Below are positions 1-7,868 of a DNA stretch of 23,340 nucleotides, one piece after another. Positions within the stretch are counted from its first letter, which is position 1, and the number at the start of each line of letters is the position of its first letter. The translations under genes and the position numbers were made by a program. Origin of the DNA: Candidatus Latescibacterota bacterium (GTDB lineage: Bacteria > Latescibacterota > UBA2968 > UBA8231); the NCBI GenBank assembly GCA_022827165.1, contig JAJDTN010000426.1, forward strand, positions 1 through 23,340. The letters are read 5' to 3'. The notes below the pieces were generated by a model. The model was given only the letters and a program-made list of their open reading frames with translations, had not been told where the DNA came from and did not search any database.

Positions 1-547
1 CTTCGTAGAGCCCTCCCTGGGCGTGGGATACGTCCTCCACGACCCGGAGGCCGTGCTTTCGGGCGATCTCCATGATCGGGTCCATGTCGGCGGGGTGCCC
101 GCAGTAGTGGACCGGCAGGATCGCCTTGGTGCGCTCCGTGATCCGGTGCTCGATGTCGTCGGGATCGAGTGTGAGGGTCTGCGGGTCCATGTCGGCGAAG
201 ACGACCGTCGCGCCGAGGGAGTAGACCTGCAGGCTCGACCCCCAGAAGGTCATGCTCTGGCTGATGACCTCGTCGCCCCGGCCCACGCCGGCGGCCCACA
301 GGGCCGCGTGGATGGCAGAGGTCCCGGTGTTGTGACACAGGACGTGCTCGGCGCCGAACCAGTCGGCCAGCACCGCCTCGAAGAGGTGGGTCACGTCGGT
401 CCCCGACATCGCCCCCCGGCGCAGGACCTCCAGGACCGCCGCTTCGTCCTCTTCGGTGACGATGGGCCACCTGAAGAGGTCTCCCACGTCGGCCGTCAGC
501 GTCTTCGGGCCTCCGTGAACCGCCAGTTGCACCGCCGCCGTCGTCAT
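1..547 (-). CDS. DegT/DnrJ/EryC1 family PLP-dependent aminotransferase, N-terminal part (runs off left edge)
   Basis: The first 182 residues of a sugar-aminotransferase-like protein are present; the gene continues past base 1. The ATG at 547 follows a good ribosome site (AGGAG, seven bases upstream). Visible family features are an early GPK segment, a GTD/TNLFE-like stretch (here GTDVTHLFEA), a HNTGTSAIHAAL segment in the PLP-phosphate position, the QSMTFWGS and FADMDPQT segments, LPVHYCGHPADMD, and the aspartate-containing VVEDVSHAQG motif that contacts the PLP ring nitrogen. The lysine that would bind PLP lies beyond the window, so catalytic competence cannot be judged. Family members make amino sugars for O-antigen, capsule or antibiotics, or act as non-catalytic sensors. 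The substrate is unknown. It starts 54 bp after the MauE-thioredoxin gene on the same strand and may be co-transcribed. Confidence 0.85.
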   Translation of the reverse strand, partial: MTTAAVQLAVHGGPKTLTADVGDLFRWPIVTEEDEAAVLEVLRRGAMSGTDVTHLFEAVLADWFGAEHVLCHNTGTSAIHAALWAAGVGRGDEVISQSMTFWGSSLQVYSLGATVVFADMDPQTLTLDPDDIEHRITERTKAILPVHYCGHPADMDPIMEIARKHGLRVVEDVSHAQGGLYE

Positions 548-601
548 CTCAACTCTCCTGGTCGTCCAAGGTCACTCGGTTCTCGCGCGATGCAGGACGC
601 C

Positions 602-1579
602 TCATCCTCCACCCCCGCCCAGGCGGGCCAGTTGGGCCGCCGAGGGCATCTGGTCGTACTCCCAGACGCGCTGGATGACACCGTCCTCGACATAGGCCAG
701 GCGGGGCCAGCCATGGCGCCAGGTGAGACGCATCCAGTCGGAGCTGGAGATGGAGGCGATCTTGAACCGCGGGCGTGTCTGGCGGATGAAGTCCTTCAGT
801 GAGTCGTCCTCCGGGGGATACTCGTTCAGGGCCACGATCCTGGGCACCCCGGGGGTGTCGGCCCAGTGGTTGAGCTTGGGCACGGCGCTCTTGCACCGCC
901 CGCACCGCGGGCTGAACAGCTCCACCAGGTAACGTCCCTCGCTCAGGTCGATCCCTTCGGCGCCCGTGAGCTCGATCCCGGTGAGCCGCACACCGGGCTT
1001 GAGGTCGGAGCTGGCCACCCGGTCGGACTCGGGGGCGAACTTGAGGAACACCACCGCCGCCACTACCGCCCCCGCCCCGAGGACCAGGGACGTGGAGCCT
1101 TTCCACGACGCGGCCGACCAGCGCTCCGTGCCCCAGCGCCAGGCCGCCAGCAGCAGGCCGAGCATGACCGAGTCCTCGATGAACGCCTCGCCCGGGGTGC
1201 GTTTGGTGAGAGTGCCGAAACAGCCGCAGTCGATGTTGGCCTGCTGGTACCAGGCCAGGCCGGTGACCGCCAGGAACAACACCATCAAGCCCGTGGCCGC
1301 GGGCAAGGTAAAGCGGGGACGCCAGCCGATGAGGAGGGCCACCCCGATCAGGACCTCGAGAGGAGCCAGGACCAGGGCGATCGTTCCGATCCGGGGCCAT
1401 GCCTCCCTGCCGACGTCGACGAGCTCCAGATAGGAGACCGCCTCCCAGTAGAACACGACGGGGTCGAGGGACTTGGCGGCCCCGGCCACGACGAAGAGGA
1501 GGCCCATGAGGATGCGGGCCACCGCCGCCGCCGGCGGCATCAGCGGATGCGCGGCGCTGGAGGGTTGGCTCTGGGTCAT
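602..1579 (-). CDS. MauE/DoxX-type membrane protein fused to a thioredoxin-like domain
   Basis: The 325-residue protein has an N-terminal membrane half with about four hydrophobic segments (near residues 18-36, 63-85, 91-111 and 134-147) and one more at 162-180. The C-terminal half is thioredoxin-like. The membrane half carries a DCGCFG motif (C118, C120) typical of MauE/DoxX-like proteins. The C-terminal half carries SPRCGRC (C226, C229), and the cis-proline equivalent is probably in GWPRL (P292). The paired cysteines suggest thiol-disulfide exchange across the membrane, with the thioredoxin-like domain probably on the periplasmic side; this is inference. MauE proteins support maturation of disulfide-rich methylamine dehydrogenase, but no mau genes are here. 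The start ATG overlaps the glnE stop as ATGA, implying translational coupling. The partner protein is unknown. Confidence 0.8.
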   Translation of the reverse strand: MTQSQPSSAAHPLMPPAAAVARILMGLLFVVAGAAKSLDPVVFYWEAVSYLELVDVGREAWPRIGTIALVLAPLEVLIGVALLIGWRPRFTLPAATGLMVLFLAVTGLAWYQQANIDCGCFGTLTKRTPGEAFIEDSVMLGLLLAAWRWGTERWSAASWKGSTSLVLGAGAVVAAVVFLKFAPESDRVASSDLKPGVRLTGIELTGAEGIDLSEGRYLVELFSPRCGRCKSAVPKLNHWADTPGVPRIVALNEYPPEDDSLKDFIRQTRPRFKIASISSSDWMRLTWRHGWPRLAYVEDGVIQRVWEYDQMPSAAQLARLGGGGG

Positions 1580-4500
1580 TCGGGGTCTGGCCTTTCCACG
1601 GTCCGGCGGGCCGTCTCGGTCCGCACTCTGTCCACGACCTGGTCGAAGAGCCGCCGGGTCTGCCCCATCAGGCCGGTTACCTCCTCGGCCAGCACGCCGG
1701 CGCTGCCCGCGCCCATGGCCCGGGCCAGGATCCCGGCCGCCGCGGGGTCGGCCGGCAGGACGTGGCTGGAGTGCCCCTCGCCGAGGCGCAGGGCCTTCTG
1801 AAGCTGCCGCAGCCGCTCGTAGGCGGCCAGCAGGGCGCCGCCTTCCCGTCGCTCGAGGAGCCCGGCGGCGATCAGCCGCTCCAGCACGACGGGCGTGCTC
1901 GTGTCTCTCAGTTCGCGCCGGCGGGCGCCGTGATGGAGCAGCAGAATCTGGGCAATAAACTCCGCATCCACAATTCCGCCGGGACCCCGCTTGATGTCGA
2001 TGACGGCCCGGCCCGGGACCGCCTTCGGCTGCATCCGGCGCCGCATGGCGACGATCTCGTCGACCATGCCCGGGGTCAGGGGAGTGCCGTACACGAAGGC
2101 GTCCACGGCCCGCAGGACGCGCCGCCCCAGATCCCGGTCCCCGGCGACCTGTCGGGCCCGGGAAAGGGCGAGACGCTCCCAGGTGGAGGCGCGGGCGCGC
2201 AGGTAGCTGCGGTAGGCGGACAGACTGATGACCACCGGCGCCCTTCGGCCTTCGGGCCGAAGGCGGGCGTCGACTTCGAAGAGTCCCACGCCCACGACCA
2301 GGATGAACTGCCGGACCACGGCGTCGAAGAACTCGGCGTTGCCGACTCCCCGCCCGGTCTTCCCCTCCCCTTCGTACAGGAAGAACAGGTCGAGATCCGA
2401 GGCGAAGTCCAGCTCCCGTCCACCCGCCTTGCCGCCGGCGAAGCAGGCAAACCGGGCGTCCCGGTCCAGACGGCGGCCGCTGCGGGGCCGGCCCCGGCGG
2501 CGGGCGACCGCCGTCAGGGCGTCGTCTACCACCGCCGAGACCACCTCGTCGGCCAGATCGCTGATCCGCAGAAAGGTCTCCTCGCTCGGAGCGAGTCCCA
2601 GCAGGTCGTCCGTGCCGGTCCGCAGGAGGGCGTTGTTGCAGAACCGCCGCAACCGCGAGGGATCGACGCGGATTTCCCGGTCGAGTCGCGGCATCCGGCC
2701 GCTCAGGTCGAGCCCGACCAGCTCGTCGAGCAGCCCCGGGTCGCGCTGCAGGAGTCCCGCCAGGAGCGCGCTCCGGCCGCAGATCGTGACCAGCATGGAG
2801 AGGAACCGCGGGTGGGCGAGGGCCATTCCGTAGAAGGCGCCCGGCGCCCCATAGGCGTCGATGACGCCGACGAAGCGGAGGAGGGCCCCGTCGGGGTCGG
2901 GTGTGGCCGCCAGCTGGGGCAGGAGCGGGACCAGCAGCTCCTTCAGGTTGTCGAGCCCCGAGGAGGTCAGCATGGGGCCTCCCAGCTGCCGCAGGAGCCG
3001 GTGGGCGGTCTCGGCCTGGCGGAACCCGGCGGCTTCCAGCGACTTCCGGACGCCCTCCGAACCGGCCGGCGCCTCGAGAAGCCACCGGGGGTCCTCGGCG
3101 CCGGGGTCCGACGCCGGCCCCCGGGCGCTTCCGAAGACCGACTCGTACACCCCCCGCACCGCCGACAGATGGGAGGAGACGGTCGCCGAGAGGCTCCGGC
3201 CACCGAGCTGCAGCCGGTCCCGCAGCGCCTCGGCCTGCTCCGACCCGTCCTCCGGAACCGCGTAGGTCGGCCGGCCGGAGTCGATCTGCAGCAGGTTCTC
3301 CAGGCGCCGGAGGAAGCGGTAGGCCTGGCCGAGAGCCCGGGCCTCCCTGCCCGAGAGGGCCCCCGCCTGCCGCAGCCTCTCGATGGAGGGCAAGGTGCCG
3401 GCGGCCCGGGTGCGCTCGGTCCGCCGGCCGTGGAGGAGCTGCAGGCACTGCACCGCGAACTCGATGTCGCGGATCCCACCGGGCTGCAGCTTGATGTTGT
3501 TCCCCCCTTCCGGCCGGCTCCGCGCCTCGGTCTCGATGCGCTCCTTGATCCGCCGGATCTCCTCGCTGGGGGAGACCGTGAAGTGGGCTGGGTAGACGAA
3601 GGGAACCAGCATGTCGCGAAAGCGCCGCCAGAGCCCCGAGGAGCCGGCTGCGCGCCTCGCCTTGATCAGCATCTGCCGCTCCCACAGCTCGCCGCGGCTC
3701 TCGTAGTAGATCCAGTAGCTGCGCAGGGAGCGGGTCAGCGGCCCACGCTCCCCCTCGGGCCGCAGCCGCATGTCCACCCTGTAGAGGAAGCCCTCGGGCG
3801 TCACCTCGGTGAGCACCTGGATCAGCCCCTCGGCCAGGCGGTCGTAGAACAGGCCGTTGGCGATGCCCCGGGAGCCTTTCGAGTCCACCACCGAGCCGTC
3901 TTCGTCGTAGAGGAACAGCAGATCGATGTCGGAACTGAAGTTCAGCTCCAGACCGCCGTACTTCCCCAGGCAGACGACGCAGAAACGGGACGGGCGTCCG
4001 CGCTCCGTCGAAGGGCGGCCGTGGCTCCGGTGCAAGGACCGCGCCTGGTGATCGAGGACGGCCTCCACGGTGACGTCGGCGAGCTCCGAGAGTTCCCGCC
4101 CCACCTGGGAGACCTCCTTGCAGCCGAGGATCTCGGCCGTGCCGATGCGCAGCAGCTCGCGCCGATGGAATCGGCGCAGGGCGTCCGCCCAGCCGGACCC
4201 CTCGAGGCCCCGGAGGGCCAGCAGTTGTCGGGACCTCAACTCGGCCGCCGGCAGCGTGCAAGTCAGGTGGGGAGTCTCCTCGAACAGCCAGTGGAGGTGC
4301 TCGGGGCTGCGCACCAGGAGATCGGTGAGGAAGGAGCTGTGGGCGAGGATGCGGGCGAGCCCCTCGCGCAGAGGGGTGGACGCCTCCAGGCGTCGGTAGA
4401 GCTCGGCGCGGGGACCGGAGGCCTCCACGAAGCGCTCCATGTGATGCAGGGCCCGGTCGGGCCACCCGGAGGCCAGGATGGCCGCCAGCACTCCGGCTGG

Positions 4501-4647
4501 CATCGGCGCCGCCGCCGGACCGCAGAGCCGCTCGAGGGACCGGGCCGCCGACTCCGGGTGCTGGAATCCCGACTTGCCGAGCCGCGACACGACGGCCCCC
4601 GACTCGGATCGGAGGATGGCGCGCGCCAGGGCGAGGGGATCGCCCAC
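1576..4647 (-). CDS. glnE: Bifunctional glutamine synthetase adenylyltransferase/adenylyl-removing enzyme
   Basis: A 1023-residue protein, close to the usual length for GlnE. It adenylylates glutamine synthetase when nitrogen is plentiful and removes AMP by phosphorolysis when it is scarce, under PII control. Both nucleotidyltransferase domains show the signature G-x-x-G-x-x-E-L-x-x-x-SD-x-D-L-x-F-L-Y: GKYGGLELNFSSDIDLLF near residue 227 (adenylyl-removing domain in the family) and GGKAGGRELDFASDLDLFF near residue 736 (adenylylating domain). Each is followed by a helical domain with GGIRDIEF or GGIVDAEF. The start is GTG at 4647, two bases after the glnB stop, so the two are almost certainly translated from one message. 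Its own stop overlaps the start of the MauE-thioredoxin gene by four bases. Both active sites look intact. No glutamine synthetase or uridylyltransferase gene is in the window. Confidence 0.97.
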   Translation of the reverse strand: MGDPLALARAILRSESGAVVSRLGKSGFQHPESAARSLERLCGPAAAPMPAGVLAAILASGWPDRALHHMERFVEASGPRAELYRRLEASTPLREGLARILAHSSFLTDLLVRSPEHLHWLFEETPHLTCTLPAAELRSRQLLALRGLEGSGWADALRRFHRRELLRIGTAEILGCKEVSQVGRELSELADVTVEAVLDHQARSLHRSHGRPSTERGRPSRFCVVCLGKYGGLELNFSSDIDLLFLYDEDGSVVDSKGSRGIANGLFYDRLAEGLIQVLTEVTPEGFLYRVDMRLRPEGERGPLTRSLRSYWIYYESRGELWERQMLIKARRAAGSSGLWRRFRDMLVPFVYPAHFTVSPSEEIRRIKERIETEARSRPEGGNNIKLQPGGIRDIEFAVQCLQLLHGRRTERTRAAGTLPSIERLRQAGALSGREARALGQAYRFLRRLENLLQIDSGRPTYAVPEDGSEQAEALRDRLQLGGRSLSATVSSHLSAVRGVYESVFGSARGPASDPGAEDPRWLLEAPAGSEGVRKSLEAAGFRQAETAHRLLRQLGGPMLTSSGLDNLKELLVPLLPQLAATPDPDGALLRFVGVIDAYGAPGAFYGMALAHPRFLSMLVTICGRSALLAGLLQRDPGLLDELVGLDLSGRMPRLDREIRVDPSRLRRFCNNALLRTGTDDLLGLAPSEETFLRISDLADEVVSAVVDDALTAVARRRGRPRSGRRLDRDARFACFAGGKAGGRELDFASDLDLFFLYEGEGKTGRGVGNAEFFDAVVRQFILVVGVGLFEVDARLRPEGRRAPVVISLSAYRSYLRARASTWERLALSRARQVAGDRDLGRRVLRAVDAFVYGTPLTPGMVDEIVAMRRRMQPKAVPGRAVIDIKRGPGGIVDAEFIAQILLLHHGARRRELRDTSTPVVLERLIAAGLLERREGGALLAAYERLRQLQKALRLGEGHSSHVLPADPAAAGILARAMGAGSAGVLAEEVTGLMGQTRRLFDQVVDRVRTETARRTVERPDPE

Positions 4648-4649
4648 GG

Positions 4650-5210
<561 letters not shown>

Positions 5211-6047
5211 TCAGCGCCGTCCGGACCCCTGCTCGAACTTCGGGCGGCGGCCGTAGCTGATCTCCTGCCGCCCGGGCGCCTCGCCGTTGCCCCGCACCGG
5301 GGCCGTCAACATCGGCGCCTCGCTGCGAGGGGCCGGGCCACCGGACTCGGGCGCCCGGTTCGCGGGGGGCCGCTCCCGCGGGGGCCGCTGACCCTGGCCG
5401 GAGTCACCCCCCGAGCGCTCCCCCCTGCCCCGGCCGTCGCGTCCGCGCCGTCCACGCCGGCCTCCGCGGGACTCTCGTCCCCCGTCGACGACGGGGGGCG
5501 CCTCGATCTCGACGACCTCTCCGACGAACTCGGGGGCGATGGTCTGCCGCGTCAGCACGACCTCTCCGCGGTCCCAGAACTCCACCTCGGCCTCTCCCGC
5601 CGCGGCCTCGGCGAAGACCTCGACAACACAGGGGTCGGTCACCGCTCCGGCGCGCGACTCGGCGATCTCGCGCGTGGGGGACAGGTGCAGGTAGGAGCGG
5701 TCCTCCGAGCGGATACCTTCCTCCTTCATGCGCCGCACCTGGGACGCCGAGACGCACAGGAACAGGCTCTCGGGAGGATCCATCGGCTCCCCGTCCATCT
5801 CGACGTAGAAGGTGTGGCCGTAGAGGGCCCGGATGCGGTCGTCGACGATCTCGAAGCGCCGCTGGCGGGAGGTATCGATGAGGTCGCGGATGTCCTCCTC
5901 CTCGACGGCGGAGTAGCGCTGCTGCACGGCCTCCACCACCTCGTCGAGAGGCATGAATCCGTACTCGTCCATATTCAGCCCGAACTCGTCGGGATGATGG
6001 CGGAGGATGAGGGAGAGGAGCTTGGAAATGCGTCTTCGGTCAGGCAC
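5211..6047 (-). CDS. Divergent KptA/Tpt1-like RNA 2'-phosphotransferase with an Arg/Gly-rich tail
   Basis: Residues 1-180 match the KptA/Tpt1 fold, an ADP-ribosyltransferase relative that removes the 2'-phosphate from RNA using NAD. Visible family motifs are LSLILRHHP (R16), D-E-Y-G, RFEI, IRALYGHT (R73, H78) and DRSYLHLS (R117, H121). The family's LYHGT motif, which holds the first His-Gly-Thr of the NAD site, is replaced by LFLCVS at 95-100 with unchanged spacing to the HLS motif. Residues from about 184 to 278 form a low-complexity tail rich in Arg and Gly (RGGRRGRRGRDGRGRG region), probably disordered and RNA-binding. The start is GTG at 6047 with AAAGGA upstream; an ATG at 6054 is out of frame and closes after four codons. 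It may be an active KptA variant or a repurposed NAD or RNA-binding protein. Placement between purE and glnB gives no functional clue. Confidence 0.8.
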   Translation of the reverse strand: MPDRRRISKLLSLILRHHPDEFGLNMDEYGFMPLDEVVEAVQQRYSAVEEEDIRDLIDTSRQRRFEIVDDRIRALYGHTFYVEMDGEPMDPPESLFLCVSASQVRRMKEEGIRSEDRSYLHLSPTREIAESRAGAVTDPCVVEVFAEAAAGEAEVEFWDRGEVVLTRQTIAPEFVGEVVEIEAPPVVDGGRESRGGRRGRRGRDGRGRGERSGGDSGQGQRPPRERPPANRAPESGGPAPRSEAPMLTAPVRGNGEAPGRQEISYGRRPKFEQGSGRR

Positions 6048-6083
6048 GGGGCATGCGTTCCTTTCGGTATACCTGCTCGGACC

Positions 6084-6131
6084 GGCCGCGCCGCCGGATC
6101 CGCAGGGCTCGGCGGAGGGTCTGGCGCGGCC
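6084..6131 (-). repeat. Nested inverted repeat downstream of purE
   Basis: Perfect 9-bp arms ggccgcgcc (6084-6092) and ggcgcggcc (6123-6131) flank a second complementary pair, ccgccg/cggcgg. The structure begins seven bases after the purE stop. It could form a long 3' hairpin that protects or ends the purE message. No T-run follows. It lies in the 90-bp gap before the KptA-like gene. Confidence 0.45.
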
Positions 6132-6137
6132 CCGCCA

Positions 6138-6590
6138 CTAGGCGTTCCACTGCTCCCGGTAGCGGACCAGGGCATCGGCGACCGCCCCGTCTTCGAGAGC
6201 GAGGATCTGCGCCGCCAGGAGGGCGGCGTTGCGGGCATTGTCGATTCCCACCGTGGCCACCGGGACGCCCGGCGGCATCTGCACGATGGCGTACAGGGCA
6301 TCGACGCCGTTGAGCGCCCCCGAGGCGATGGGAACCCCGACCACGGGCAGGGTCGTGTGCGCGGCCACCACCCCCGGGAGGGCCGCCGCCATTCCGGCGC
6401 CGGCGATGAGCACCCTGAGACCGCGCCCGGCCGCATCGCGCGCCCAGGCGGCGGTGCGCTCCGGGTTGCGGTGGGCGGAACTGACCACGGTCTCGGAGCC
6501 GATGCCGAGTTCCTCGAGCAGGGCACCGGCCTTGGCCATCACCGGCTCATCGGAGCGGCTCCCCATGATGATACCGACGCGCACATCCAT
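6138..6590 (-). CDS. purE: N5-carboxyaminoimidazole ribonucleotide mutase
   Basis: A 150-residue class I PurE that converts N5-CAIR to CAIR in purine synthesis. Diagnostic segments are IIMGSRSDEPVM near the N terminus, VVSSAHRNPERT (SAHR loop with the catalytic histidine region), GAGMAAALPGVVAAHTTLPVVGVP and GVDALYAIVQMPPGVPVATVGIDNARNAALLA. Class I normally works with the ATP-dependent PurK, but purK is not in the window; stand-alone purE occurs. The start ATG at 6590 has no strong ribosome site. The gene lies 100 bp downstream of ftsZ, in a space that contains AT-rich stretches and possible promoter elements, so it may have its own transcript. It ends in a TAG followed by a strong inverted repeat. 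Confidence 0.97.
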   Translation of the reverse strand: MDVRVGIIMGSRSDEPVMAKAGALLEELGIGSETVVSSAHRNPERTAAWARDAAGRGLRVLIAGAGMAAALPGVVAAHTTLPVVGVPIASGALNGVDALYAIVQMPPGVPVATVGIDNARNAALLAAQILALEDGAVADALVRYREQWNA

Positions 6591-6646
6591 CTTGCGATAG
6601 CCCCGGATTCTATAAGCTCACACAGGTCAAGGAGTTACGGAAACCG

Positions 6647-6675
6647 ATAATAGCTCCCCCCAGGCCGGGGCGCAA
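6647..6675 (-). promoter_or_regulatory. Candidate sigma70-type promoter for purE
   Basis: In the 100-bp gap between ftsZ and purE, the minus strand shows TATTAT (6652-6647) 17 bp downstream of TTGCGC (6675-6670). The -10 matches the consensus at five of six bases and the -35 at three of six. Further AT-rich segments, TTGACC at 6630-6625 and TATAGAAT at 6614-6607, lie downstream but are only 10 bp apart. The region is markedly less GC-rich than its surroundings, which supports a promoter somewhere here. Confidence 0.35.
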
Positions 6676-6690
6676 ACCTCCGGGGGATCC

Positions 6691-7788
6691 TCACGCCATG
6701 CGACGCCTCAGGACGGCCGGGTAGTCGAGGTCGCCCCACTCGGAAGGCCCCGCCCCCCCCTCCGCCTCGGGCTGAGGAGCCTGGCCGCGCTGCGGTGCCG
6801 AGGGCTCGGGATCGAAGTGCGTGGGCCGCTGGTTGAGGTGGAAACCGGTGGCGATGACGGTGACCCGCATCTCGTCCTCGATGGCCGGGTCGATCACGGT
6901 CCCGAAGATGATGTTGGCCTCGCTGCCGGCGGCCTCCTGGATGATCTGCGCCGCTTCGTTGGCCTCGAAGAGGGTGAGGCTCGTCCCGGCGGTGATGTTG
7001 ATCAGCGCTCCCCGGGCGCCGTTGATGGAGATCTCACCGATGAGGGGGCTCCTGATCGCCTTCTTGGCCGCCTCCACGGCCCGGTTCTCCCCCTGATGGG
7101 CGCCGACGGCGATGATGGCGTCGCCGCCCTCGGTGATCACCGTCCTCACATCGTTGAAGTCGAGGTTGATCATTCCGGGGATGGTGATCAGATCGGCGAT
7201 GCCCCGGGTCGCCTGCAACAGCACCTCGTCGGCCTGATTGAAGGCATCCTCCAGGGTCGTGTCCCGGGAGACGATCGACAGGAGGCGCTCGTTCTTGATC
7301 ACGATCAGCGTGTCCACGTGCTCCTGCAGCTCCGAGATGCCCGCCTGGGCATTGCGCATCCGGGGAAGCCCCTCGAAGTGGAACGGCTCGGTCACTATTC
7401 CCACGGTGAGGGAACCCAACTCCTTGGCGATCTGGGCGGCTATCGGCGCCGCCCCGGTCCCGGTGCCTCCTCCCATCCCCGCGGTGATGAACACCAGGTC
7501 CGTGTCCTGCAGCCTCTCGGCGACCCGGTCGCGGTCCTCCTCGATCGAGGCGCGTCCGATCTCGGGTTTGGCGCCGGCCCCCAGGCCTCGAGTGACGCTC
7601 TCGCCGATGCAGATGCCGACATCCGCCGACGACGCCTCGAGGTCCTGGCTGTCGGTGTTGACGGCGACGAACTCAACGCCGCGCATGCCCGAGGCCACCA
7701 TCCGGTTGATGGCGTTGCCGCCGGCGCCTCCGACACCGACGACCTTGATGTTTGCGCAGCGCTCGAAGTCGATGATCTCGAAAGTCAT
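6691..7788 (-). CDS. ftsZ: Cell division protein FtsZ
   Basis: A 365-residue tubulin-like GTPase that assembles the division ring. The GTP-binding signature GGGTGTG is at residues 106-112, the N-terminal VGVGGAGGNAINRM at 17-30, and the T7 loop NLDFNDVRT at 208-216 supplies catalytic acids to the neighbouring subunit. A Pro/Gln/Glu-rich linker (about 321-350) leads to a conserved C-terminal peptide, DLDYPAVLRRR, at 353-363. That peptide is the usual docking site for FtsA, ZipA or other membrane tethers. The ATG at 7788 has AAGGAG upstream. A longer frame to 8655 is only the shadow of ftsQ. The gene is separated from ftsQ by 80 bp with no room for ftsA, which normally sits here. Confidence 0.98.
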   Translation of the reverse strand: MTFEIIDFERCANIKVVGVGGAGGNAINRMVASGMRGVEFVAVNTDSQDLEASSADVGICIGESVTRGLGAGAKPEIGRASIEEDRDRVAERLQDTDLVFITAGMGGGTGTGAAPIAAQIAKELGSLTVGIVTEPFHFEGLPRMRNAQAGISELQEHVDTLIVIKNERLLSIVSRDTTLEDAFNQADEVLLQATRGIADLITIPGMINLDFNDVRTVITEGGDAIIAVGAHQGENRAVEAAKKAIRSPLIGEISINGARGALINITAGTSLTLFEANEAAQIIQEAAGSEANIIFGTVIDPAIEDEMRVTVIATGFHLNQRPTHFDPEPSAPQRGQAPQPEAEGGAGPSEWGDLDYPAVLRRRMA

Positions 7789-7868
7789 GTTGCCGCTCTC
7801 CTTCGGTTGTTGGTTTCTGCCCTCGTCATCTCTTTCCGGTGGAGGTCCGCCCTCGGCGGATCCTTCCC

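Noticed and set aside
6607..6630. TTGACC plus TATAGAAT as a purE promoter
   Set aside because: Spacing is only 10 bp, too short for sigma70.
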